From positions 12,165-24,269 of the forward strand of contig DHKA01000079.1 of the NCBI GenBank assembly GCA_002404605.1: a DNA stretch of 12,105 nt, read 5' to 3'. This document shows, piece after piece, positions 6,305-12,105 of this stretch. Both the position numbers and the translations under genes were made by a program. Origin of the DNA: Clostridiales bacterium UBA4706 (GTDB lineage: Bacteria > Bacillota > Clostridia > Oscillospirales > Oscillospiraceae). The notes under the pieces are model-generated. The model was not told the DNA's origin. It did no database searches and worked only from the letters and a program-made list of their open reading frames with translations. Position 1 is the stretch's first letter, and each line of letters starts with the position of its first letter.

Positions 6305-7651
6305 TTATGACGCTTTCTTCCCGGCAGCGCGGAGGATAAAGCCCAGAACGAGGCCGACAGCGGCAGGGATGAGCCAGAAGAGGCCGATGCTGAACAGCGG
6401 CAGGCTCTCCTTGCAGAAGGCGACGAGACCGTTCACATACAGGAGAGCACGCGCTCCGTCCGGCAGCGCAGCAAGCAGATCCAGCACCGCCGCGGCGAGC
6501 GTGAACACTGTGACAGAGACGAACACGCGCTTATCGTAGTCAAAGAAATGCCCGAACAGGCTCAGCAGCATGAGCGTGATGGTGAGCGGATAGAGGAACA
6601 TGAGCACCGGCACGGAATAGCCGATGATCTGCGTCAGGCCGATGTTGGCGATCAGCAGCGACACGACGCTGAACACGACCGCCCACGCCTTATAGCTCAT
6701 GGACTTCGGGAACAGGACGCGGAAGATCTCCGCGCAGCTCGTAACAAGGCCGATGGCGGTCTTGAGACAGGCGAGCGTCACGGTAACGGCGAGAATGATC
6801 TGTCCGGCGGTACCGAAATAGTACCCGGCAATATCCGCGAGGGCAATGCCGCCGTTCGCGCTCACGGCAAACGCGCCGCGGCTCTGCGCGCCGACGATCG
6901 TCATGGCAAAATAGATGAGCGCCATAAATACGCACGAGAACACGCCCGCGCGCACGGTGTTGCCCGCGACGGCGGCGTCGTGCTTTATGCCGAGATCGCG
7001 GATGACGCTCACGACGATCACGCCGAATGCGAGTGAGGCGAGCGCGTCCATCGTGTTATAGCCGTCCAGAAAACCGGCGAAGAAAGCGCTCGCGGCATAA
7101 GCGCCCTCCGGCGCGACCGACGAGACGGCGGCAATGGGCTTTACGAGTGCCGTAACGACGAGCACGGCGAGGAAAACGAGGAACAGCGGGTTGATGATCC
7201 GCCCGACCCACGTGAGGATCTTGCTCGGGCGCAGCGAGAAGAACAGCACCAGAGCAAAGAAGATCACGGAGAATATGGCAAGCTCCGTCACCGCGCTGCC
7301 GGTGAGCAGCGGCTCCACGCCGATGGTGAAGCTCGTCGCGGCGCAGCGCGGGATCGCAAAGAGCGGTCCGATCGTCAGATACAGCGCGCAGGTAAAAAAT
7401 ACGCCGTACCCCTTCCCTACCCTGCTGCTCATGGCGAGCAGATCGTCCGAGCGGCTGATGCCGAACGCCGCCACGCCAATGAGCGGCAGACCTACCGCCG
7501 TGACGATGAAACCGAGCGCCGCAACAAAAGAGTTCGCGCCTGCGAGCTGGCCCATGTGCACCGGGAAGATCAGATTCCCCGCGCCGAAAAACAACCCGAA
7601 CAGCATGCTTGCCACGGCAATGAGCTGCCGGAAATTCAATCTCTCTTTCAT
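6305..7651 (-). CDS. brnQ: Branched-chain amino acid:cation symporter, LIVCS family (BrnQ)
   Basis: Sodium- or proton-coupled importer of leucine, isoleucine and valine in the cytoplasmic membrane. The 448-residue product has the usual family length and about 12 hydrophobic helices. The LIVCS N-terminal signature is seen at residues 14-30 (ASMLFGLFFGAGNLIFP), with GFLDGYNTMDALASLAFGVIV near 210-230 and the TLACLKTAIGLVTSCAEIF region near 305-322. The start is ATG at 7651, preceded by GAGGAAAG; the frame is open for another 32 codons upstream but that part is leader sequence. It is monocistronic between a bidirectional terminator and its own promoter. The ~50-base leader is too short for a T-box. 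Confidence 0.95.
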   Translation of the reverse strand: MKERLNFRQLIAVASMLFGLFFGAGNLIFPVHMGQLAGANSFVAALGFIVTAVGLPLIGVAAFGISRSDDLLAMSSRVGKGYGVFFTCALYLTIGPLFAIPRCAATSFTIGVEPLLTGSAVTELAIFSVIFFALVLFFSLRPSKILTWVGRIINPLFLVFLAVLVVTALVKPIAAVSSVAPEGAYAASAFFAGFLDGYNTMDALASLAFGVIVVSVIRDLGIKHDAAVAGNTVRAGVFSCVFMALIYFAMTIVGAQSRGAFAVSANGGIALADIAGYYFGTAGQIILAVTVTLACLKTAIGLVTSCAEIFRVLFPKSMSYKAWAVVFSVVSLLIANIGLTQIIGYSVPVLMFLYPLTITLMLLSLFGHFFDYDKRVFVSVTVFTLAAAVLDLLAALPDGARALLYVNGLVAFCKESLPLFSIGLFWLIPAAVGLVLGFILRAAGKKAS

Positions 7652-7670
7652 TTCTCTTTCCTCATACGAC

Positions 7671-7685
7671 GCAAAACTATTTTGC
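7671..7685 (-). repeat. Inverted repeat in the brnQ leader
   Basis: Perfect GCAAAA-cta-TTTTGC, lying about 20 bases downstream of the predicted brnQ transcription start. It could be an operator or a small RNA hairpin; nothing in the sequence decides this. Confidence 0.45.
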
Positions 7686-7704
7686 AATTTAAAATGTAGA
7701 ATTG

Positions 7705-7733
7705 ATTGTACCTCTTTTCCAGCTTTTACGCAA
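7705..7733 (-). promoter_or_regulatory. Promoter of brnQ
   Basis: Minus strand TTGCGT (7733-7728), 17-base spacer, TACAAT (7710-7705). Confidence 0.7.
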
Positions 7734-7787
7734 GTCTTTTTGTGCAAAACATTTGTACTTTTCCGGTGTACTTTTGCCGTCTTTTTC

Positions 7788-7796
7788 TGTTATAAT
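7788..7796 (+). promoter_or_regulatory. Extended -10 promoter of the XRE regulator
   Basis: TGT-TATAAT, a perfect -10 with the TGN extension. No good -35 is seen at 16-18 bases, as is usual for extended -10 promoters. Transcription would begin near 7803, giving a leader of about 100 bases. Confidence 0.72.
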
Positions 7797-7801
7797 AGCG
7801 T

Positions 7802-7876
7802 TTGCAACCGCCGGTTGCGGAAGTTCCAAGCCGAAATGGTGGCATTGCAACCGTCCCTACTGTGATACTGGTATCA
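7802..7876 (+). promoter_or_regulatory. Structured 5' leader of the XRE regulator gene
   Basis: TTGCAACCG occurs twice (7802-7810 and 7845-7853). The segment CGGTTGC (7812-7818) between them can pair with either copy, giving two mutually exclusive stems. Downstream is a perfect TGATAC-TG-GTATCA inverted repeat (7863-7876), then an AGGAT-AC-ATCCT palindrome (7889-7900) that includes part of the ribosome site. Function is inferred only from the pairing. Confidence 0.45.
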
Positions 7877-7901
7877 TCAAATTCAAGGAGGATACATCCT
7901 T

Positions 7902-8567
7902 ATGAATCTCGCAGAAAAGATTTTATACTGCCGGAAGAAGGCGGGACTTTCGCAGGAAGCGCTCGCGGAAAAGCTCGGCGTATCGCGGCAGGCGGTCAGC
8001 AAGTGGGAGACCGGCGACGCCGTGCCGGAGCTCTCCAAGCTTGTGCTGCTCGCCAGGGCGTTTGACGTAACGACAGACTGGCTGCTCTCGGAGAGCGATC
8101 CGGAACCGGACACACCCCCGGAGCCGGAAACGCCGGCCGCGCCGGAGGTCCCGGCGCAGAGCTCCAACTGGGCCGAGTCCATCCCCGGCGTGATCGGGCG
8201 GCTCATCCGGCGCTACGGCTGGCTCTACGGCGTGTACACCGCGCTCGCGGGGCTCGGCTTCATCGTGATCGGCGCGATCGCGCGCGGCGTCAGTCTCAGC
8301 ATGGAGCGCTCGTTCTTCGGCAGTACCGGCATGGGCTCCTTCGGCGGGCTCGGCGGCTTCTCCGATTTTGCGGGAAGCGGCACGATCTGGTACGACAGCG
8401 CCGGAAACGTCATTTCCTCCCCGTTCGGTTCTTCCGGCATGGGCGGCAGCGGCTTTACGAACCCCGTCGCCATCGTCGGCACGGTCATCATCGTGATCGG
8501 TGTCGTGATGCTCATCGCGGGCGTCGTCCTCGCGGTGTATCTCAAAAAGCGCGGGAATACGAAGTAA
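7902..8567 (+). CDS. Membrane-anchored XRE/HTH_3 regulator
   Basis: 221 residues. The N-terminal Cro/CI-type helix-turn-helix (6-61) is textbook: LSQEALAEKLGVSRQAVSKW (16-35) with EtGdavPelskLvlLA after it. A proline/glutamate linker (66-86) leads to two membrane helices (about 109-129 and 188-213) joined by a glycine/serine/phenylalanine-rich loop of some 55 residues, ending in a short basic tail KKRGNTK. Such proteins are common in Firmicutes and probably couple a membrane signal to DNA binding; no ligand is evident. ATG is ten bases after AAGGAGG (7885-7891). It lies upstream, in the same direction, of the zinc-ribbon/TPM pair but is separated from it by a hairpin and a new promoter. Confidence 0.9.
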   Translation: MNLAEKILYCRKKAGLSQEALAEKLGVSRQAVSKWETGDAVPELSKLVLLARAFDVTTDWLLSESDPEPDTPPEPETPAAPEVPAQSSNWAESIPGVIGRLIRRYGWLYGVYTALAGLGFIVIGAIARGVSLSMERSFFGSTGMGSFGGLGGFSDFAGSGTIWYDSAGNVISSPFGSSGMGGSGFTNPVAIVGTVIIVIGVVMLIAGVVLAVYLKKRGNTK

Positions 8568-8587
8568 TGTAATCAAAAACTTTTTCA

Positions 8588-8627
8588 GCATCCCCCGGCT
8601 TCTCTCTGGGTTGAAGCCGGGGGATGC
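8588..8627 (+). terminator. Strong hairpin after the XRE gene
   Basis: Perfect 15-base stem GCATCCCCCGGCTTC (8588-8602) with its complement at 8613-8627 and a 10-base loop. The T-run on the plus side is poor (TTATGG), whereas the minus side reads TGAAAAAGTTTTTG. It probably acts as a terminator or a partial attenuator for the XRE transcript. Confidence 0.65.
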
Positions 8628-8639
8628 TTATGGTATAAA
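8611..8639 (+). promoter_or_regulatory. Promoter of the zinc-ribbon/TPM operon, overlapping the preceding hairpin
   Basis: TTGAAG (8611-8616), 17-base spacer, TATAAA (8634-8639) with TG one base before it. The -35 and most of the spacer lie inside the right arm of the preceding terminator hairpin. Confidence 0.55.
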
Positions 8640-8674
8640 TAGTAAAGGGAATTTATCAGAAAGGATGAAAGCCT

Positions 8675-9799
8675 ATGCCGGCACAGGTGACCAACTACCA
8701 ATGCCCGTCCTGCACCGGGCCGCTGCACTATTCCGGCGCGTCCGGGAAGCTGGAATGCGATTACTGCGGCAACTCGTACACCGTTGCGGAGATCGAGGCG
8801 CTGTATAAGGAAAAAGAGGCCAAGGCTGCCGCGGCGCAGCAGACCGCAGAAAAAGCGGGCTCGTCCGGCGCGGACAGCGGTGCGTGGGATACCTCTTCCA
8901 TAAACTCCGACTGGGGCGCGGACGCCGCCGGGATGAAGACCTATTCCTGCCCCTCGTGCGGCGCGGAACTCATCTGCGACGCGAACACCGCCGCGACCGC
9001 CTGTCCGTACTGCGGCAACCCGACCGTCGTACCGGGACAATTCGCCGGAGCGCTGAAGCCGGACTATGTTCTGCCCTTCAAGCTCAGCCGCAAGGACGCG
9101 GTCACCGCGCTCCGACGGCACTATAAAAACAAACCCTTCCTGCCGAAGGCGTTTTCCGCTCAAAACCAGATCGAGAAGATCCAGGGCGTTTACGTCCCCT
9201 TCTGGATGTTTGACGGCGAGGCGGAGGGCCGCGCGCGCTACGACGCGACGCGCTCGCGCGTTTTTCGCACCGGCGATTGGGAGGTCACGACAACCGACCA
9301 TTTCGAGGTCTGCCGCGACGGAACGATGCCCTTTGAAAAGGTGCCGGTAGACGCTTCTATCCGTATGCCGGACGCGCATATGGACTCCATCGAGCCCTAC
9401 GACTATGCCGATCTCAAGCCGTTTTCCACGGCGTATCTCCCCGGCTTCCTCGCGGATAAGTACGACGTTCCGGTCGCCGACTGCGAAAGCCGCGCCGACG
9501 AGCGCTGCCGGAAAACGGTGCTGGACGCGCTCGCGCGCACCGTGAGCGGGTACGACACATGCATCCCCCGCGCGCAGGACGTCCGGCTGCACCGCGGCAA
9601 GGTGCACTATGCGCTGCTGCCGGTGTGGATGCTCTCGACGCGCTGGAACGGCAAGAGCTTTCTCTTCGCCATGAACGGGCAGACCGGCAAAATGGTCGGC
9701 GACCTGCCGACGGACGCCGGAAAATACTGGCGGACGTTCGCCGCCATCGCCGCGCCGATCGCGCTTCTCGGAACGGCGCTCAGCCTTCTGCTGCGATAA
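8675..9799 (+). CDS. Double zinc-ribbon membrane protein, YdjG-like
   Basis: 374 residues. Two zinc ribbons are visible: C10-x2-C13 with C28-x2-C31, and C92-x2-C95 with C110-x2-C113 (CPSC/CDYC and CPSC/CPYC). An alanine-rich, charged segment (about 37-65) separates them. The body (120-345) contains two related segments, GVYVPFWMFDGEAEG near 171-185 and HYALLPVWMLSTRWNG near 311-326, which suggests an internal duplication. One membrane helix (about 353-372) ends the protein. This layout matches the zinc-ribbon partner YdjG in the Bacillus subtilis pspA-ydjGHI operon. ATG follows GAAAGGATG. Its stop codon overlaps the ribosome site of the next gene (AAGGAGG, 9798-9804), so the two are translationally tied. 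Function by analogy: membrane-stress scaffold. Confidence 0.82.
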   Translation: MPAQVTNYQCPSCTGPLHYSGASGKLECDYCGNSYTVAEIEALYKEKEAKAAAAQQTAEKAGSSGADSGAWDTSSINSDWGADAAGMKTYSCPSCGAELICDANTAATACPYCGNPTVVPGQFAGALKPDYVLPFKLSRKDAVTALRRHYKNKPFLPKAFSAQNQIEKIQGVYVPFWMFDGEAEGRARYDATRSRVFRTGDWEVTTTDHFEVCRDGTMPFEKVPVDASIRMPDAHMDSIEPYDYADLKPFSTAYLPGFLADKYDVPVADCESRADERCRKTVLDALARTVSGYDTCIPRAQDVRLHRGKVHYALLPVWMLSTRWNGKSFLFAMNGQTGKMVGDLPTDAGKYWRTFAAIAAPIALLGTALSLLLR

Positions 9800-9810
9800 G
9801 GAGGGAAAAT

Positions 9811-10596
9811 ATGAAACGGAAAATTTGCTCTTTCCTTCTTGTTCTCCTTCTTGCCGCTGCTCTCGCCCCCGCCGCGCTCGCGGACGGCGCACAGCTCTCT
9901 TACGTAACGGACGACGCCGGTATCCTCACCGCGAGCGAGACCGCCGCGCTCGAAAAGACCGCGCAGAGCATTGCGCAGCGCTACGGTGTCGGCATTTACC
10001 TTGTCACTGTAGAAGATGCCAACCGCATCGACAGCCGCGGCACATACGAGGCGGCGTACACCGTTTACCACAACTACTCTCTCGGCGTCGGCGCAGAACG
10101 GAACGGTGCGATCCTCCTTTTGAGCATGAATGACCGCGCCTTTGCCCACTTCTATTACGGTGAAAAGAGCGAATACGCCTTCAATAGCTATGCGCAGGAA
10201 CAGATCGAGGATGTGTTTCTCGACAACTTCCGCGAAAACGACTGGTACGGCGGCTTTTCGGACTATCTGACCGCGTGCGGGGAGTATCTCGCGCTCGCGG
10301 AGGAGGGGCATCTCGTGCGCCGCAGCCCGGTGCCGGCGATCGTCATTTCGTGCGCTGCGGGAACCCTCATCGCGTTTCTCGTATGCTCCATTCTCAAGCG
10401 GAAGATGAAGAGCGTGTACGTGCAGGCGCGGGCGGACGGCTACGTTTCCGACGGTCTCCGTCTCTCGCGGCAGACGGACCGCTTCACCCACCGCACCGAG
10501 ACGCGCCGCCACATTGAACCGCCCAAGCCCTCCGGTGGAGGCGGCAGCGTCGGCCACACCGGGGGCGGCGGCTCCGGGCGCAGCGGACATTTTTGA
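9811..10596 (+). CDS. TPM-domain membrane protein with glycine-rich tail, YdjH/YgcG-like
   Basis: 261 residues. A signal peptide (1-25, cleavage likely after ALA-D) is followed by a TPM domain (about 32-160): YVTDDAGILTASE at 31-43, GVGIYLVTVED near 59-69, NGAILLLSMNDRAFAHFYYG near 98-117. A membrane helix (about 174-195) and a cytoplasmic basic segment follow. The end is a glycine-rich tail closing in GHF, typical of this family. TPM proteins act at the membrane (E. coli YgcG, B. subtilis YdjH, plant TLP18.3/Psb32); their biochemical role is poorly defined. The ATG is seven bases after AAGGAGG. It is the second gene of the pair and is followed by the repeat copy B and a terminator. Confidence 0.88.
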   Translation: MKRKICSFLLVLLLAAALAPAALADGAQLSYVTDDAGILTASETAALEKTAQSIAQRYGVGIYLVTVEDANRIDSRGTYEAAYTVYHNYSLGVGAERNGAILLLSMNDRAFAHFYYGEKSEYAFNSYAQEQIEDVFLDNFRENDWYGGFSDYLTACGEYLALAEEGHLVRRSPVPAIVISCAAGTLIAFLVCSILKRKMKSVYVQARADGYVSDGLRLSRQTDRFTHRTETRRHIEPPKPSGGGGSVGHTGGGGSGRSGHF

Positions 10597-10616
10597 CTCC
10601 AAATGATTTGAATTCT

Positions 10617-10652
10617 ATTTGCTCCTGCGGGAGCAAACTCTGCGAGGCTTTT
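10617..10652 (+). repeat. 36-base stem-loop repeat, copy B
   Basis: Hairpin TTTGCTCC-tgcg-GGAGCAAA followed by CTCTGCGAGGCTTTT. It matches 33 of 36 bases of the minus-strand copy at 1733-1768. Located 20 bases after the TPM gene stop and directly ahead of its terminator. A short CAAAT-G-ATTTG palindrome (10600-10610) precedes it. Confidence 0.7.
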
Positions 10653-10653
10653 G

Positions 10654-10683
10654 GCTCCCCGGCGTTCGCTGGGGAGCATTTTT
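10654..10683 (+). terminator. Intrinsic terminator of the zinc-ribbon/TPM operon
   Basis: GCTCCCCGGCG (10654-10664) pairs with CGCTGGGGAGC (10667-10677), one G-T wobble, then ATTTTTG. A good stem and T-run at the expected place. Confidence 0.88.
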
Positions 10684-10712
10684 GCCCGCTGACATTTTTA
10701 ACAGAACGTTTA

Positions 10713-10741
10713 TTGCTTTTTTACCGAAATTCCCGTATAAT
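10713..10741 (+). promoter_or_regulatory. Promoter of the DUF1538 gene
   Basis: TTGCTT (10713-10718), 17-base spacer, TATAAT (10736-10741), in an AT-rich stretch. Transcription would start near 10748, about 40 bases before the start codon. Confidence 0.75.
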
Positions 10742-10789
10742 TTTTATATATTTGTTCAAAAAAAGATTGTTAAAGGAGGCTCTGTGCGC

Positions 10790-12105
10790 GTGCAGAAACC
10801 GAAAAAGATCAAACGTTCCGCTCTTGAGAAAACGCGCACCGTGCTCGAAGAAAAGATCCGCGAATCCGCCGTGTCCGTGCTGCCGATCCTCGTCATCGTC
10901 GTGATACTGTGTCTTTGTATCGTGCCGATGCGCACCGATCTGCTGCTCACGTTTCTTATCGGCGCGCTGCTGCTCACCGTGGGTATGGGGCTTTTCTCGC
11001 TCGGTGCGGAGCAGTCTATGACGCTCATCGGCAGCCGTATCGGTACGGCGCTCACGAAAACGAAAAATCTGCCGCTCATTCTCGGCGTATCGTTTCTTCT
11101 CGGCTTTGCTATCACCGTTGCCGAGCCCGACCTTCAGGTGCTCGCCGATACGGTGCCGCACATTGAAAAGACCGTGCTTCTCGCCGTCGTCGGCGCGGGC
11201 GTGGGACTTTTCATGTCGCTCTGCATGGTGCGTATCCTTTACGGCATCCGCCTGCGCTGGGTGCTGCTCATATGCTACGCGATCGTGTTTGCGCTCGCAG
11301 CGTTTACGGATAAGAACTTTCTCTCCATCGCATTCGACTCCGGCGGCGTGACGACCGGGCCGATGACCGTGCCGTTCATCCTTGCGCTCGGCCTCGGCGT
11401 ATCAAACATCCGAAGCGACAGCGGCGCGAAGGCCGACAGCTTCGGTCTCGTGGCGCTTTGCTCCATCGGGCCGATCCTCGCGGTGCTGATCCTCGGTCTC
11501 TTTTACCGCGACAGCTCCGGCGTTGCGGAGCTCACGGAGGTATCCTACGCGAGCACGACCGTTATCGGCTCGGCGTTTCTCGGCGCGATCCCGGTGTATC
11601 TCAAGGAAATGGCCATATCCATGCTGCCGATCGTCGGCATTTTCCTCATTTTCCAGCTTGCCATGTTCCGTATGAACCGCCGGAGCTTCTGGAAGATCAT
11701 GGTCGGTATCCTGTATACCTATGTGGGTCTCGTGCTGTTCCTCACGGGCGTGAACGTCGGCTTTTCGTCGCTCGGCGCGGAGCTGGGCGCGGCGCTCGCC
11801 GAAGGGGAGCGGATCCGGCTGCTCATCCCGCTCGCGGCGCTCCTCGGCTGGTTCATCATCTCCGCGGAGCCTGCCGTCGGCGTGCTCGAAAAGCAGATCG
11901 AGGACGTGAGCGCCGGCGCTATCCCCGGCAGGACGATCAAGGCCAGTCTCTCCGTGGCGATCGCGCTTGCGATGGCGTTTGCCATGCTGCGCGTCGTGAC
12001 CGGCATTTCGCTTCTGTGGTTCATCGTGCCGGGCTACGCGCTCGCGCTGATCCTCTCGTTCTTTGTGCCGGACATCTACACAGCCATCGCGTTCGACTCC
12101 GGCGG
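10790..12105 (+). CDS. DUF1538 family integral membrane protein, two homologous halves (cut by window edge)
   Basis: At least 438 residues, open to the window end. Start is GTG: either 10790 (ten bases after AGGAGG at 10774-10779) or 10784 (four bases after it); the first has the better spacing. A short basic cytoplasmic leader (about 1-25) is followed by many hydrophobic helices. The two halves repeat: LGAE...GFAITVAEPDLQVLAD near 67-122 and LGAE...GWFIISAEPAVGVLEKQ near 323-370, with the AEP motif at 111 and 359. The motif AFDSGG appears at 181 (continuing VTTGPMTVPF) and again at 434, where the window ends. The family is an uncharacterised membrane protein group, probably a transporter or channel; substrate unknown. 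It has its own promoter. Confidence 0.88.
   Translation, partial: MQKPKKIKRSALEKTRTVLEEKIRESAVSVLPILVIVVILCLCIVPMRTDLLLTFLIGALLLTVGMGLFSLGAEQSMTLIGSRIGTALTKTKNLPLILGVSFLLGFAITVAEPDLQVLADTVPHIEKTVLLAVVGAGVGLFMSLCMVRILYGIRLRWVLLICYAIVFALAAFTDKNFLSIAFDSGGVTTGPMTVPFILALGLGVSNIRSDSGAKADSFGLVALCSIGPILAVLILGLFYRDSSGVAELTEVSYASTTVIGSAFLGAIPVYLKEMAISMLPIVGIFLIFQLAMFRMNRRSFWKIMVGILYTYVGLVLFLTGVNVGFSSLGAELGAALAEGERIRLLIPLAALLGWFIISAEPAVGVLEKQIEDVSAGAIPGRTIKASLSVAIALAMAFAMLRVVTGISLLWFIVPGYALALILSFFVPDIYTAIAFDSG

Noticed and set aside
7652..7710. T-box or leucine-responsive leader for brnQ
   Set aside because: The leader is only about 50 bases and lacks the T-box antiterminator sequence and a terminator.
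8585..9892. Long minus-strand open frame (435 codons) opposite the zinc-ribbon gene
   Set aside because: Shadow; the plus strand shows zinc-ribbon cysteines, a ribosome site and a coupled downstream gene.

Overview
The window is high-GC, low-GC-style-promoter bacterial DNA. Most genes have strong AGGAGG-type ribosome sites, some start with TTG or GTG, and several have sigma-A-like promoters. It also carries a CtsR-type heat-shock operator. Together these point to a Firmicute, probably a gut Clostridia/Oscillospiraceae-like member (inference from style and gene content; no rRNA is present). There are no phage, insertion sequence, CRISPR or tRNA signatures. Most of it is ordinary chromosome with a few unusual spots.

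Left part (1-3370), minus strand: the 5' third of clpB runs off the window edge. It is preceded in the same operon by a ribbon-helix-helix protein with an unrecognised C-terminal region. A good promoter and an exact CtsR operator (GGTCAAA-ATA-GGTCAAA) stand in front of this pair, so it looks like a heat-shock operon. Upstream lies a non-coding stretch of about 310 bases filled with consecutive hairpins, then an LCP-family (LytR-CpsA-Psr) cell-wall gene whose cytoplasmic tail carries four tyrosine-rich heptads.

Middle part (3370-6300): a catabolic locus. A PAS/HTH regulator of the YheO/DauR type (plus strand) is divergent from ridA and a tryptophanase/tyrosine phenol-lyase gene (minus strand). 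RidA would clear the 2-aminoacrylate that such PLP lyases make. The lyase gene is broken: after codon 381 it runs directly into the last ~93 codons of a membrane transporter (probably a sodium:neurotransmitter-symporter family member) in another frame. This looks like one deletion joining two neighbouring genes, or an assembly chimera.

Right part (6300-12105): brnQ (branched-chain amino acid:cation symporter, minus strand) is divergent from a membrane-anchored XRE regulator. A zinc-ribbon membrane protein and a TPM-domain protein follow, resembling the YdjG-YdjH pair of the Bacillus subtilis pspA-ydjGHI membrane-stress operon but without pspA or the SPFH partner nearby. Last comes the 5' part of a DUF1538 membrane protein with two homologous halves, cut by the window edge. 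A 36-base stem-loop element occurs twice in the window (near 1750 and 10635) with a compensatory base-pair change.
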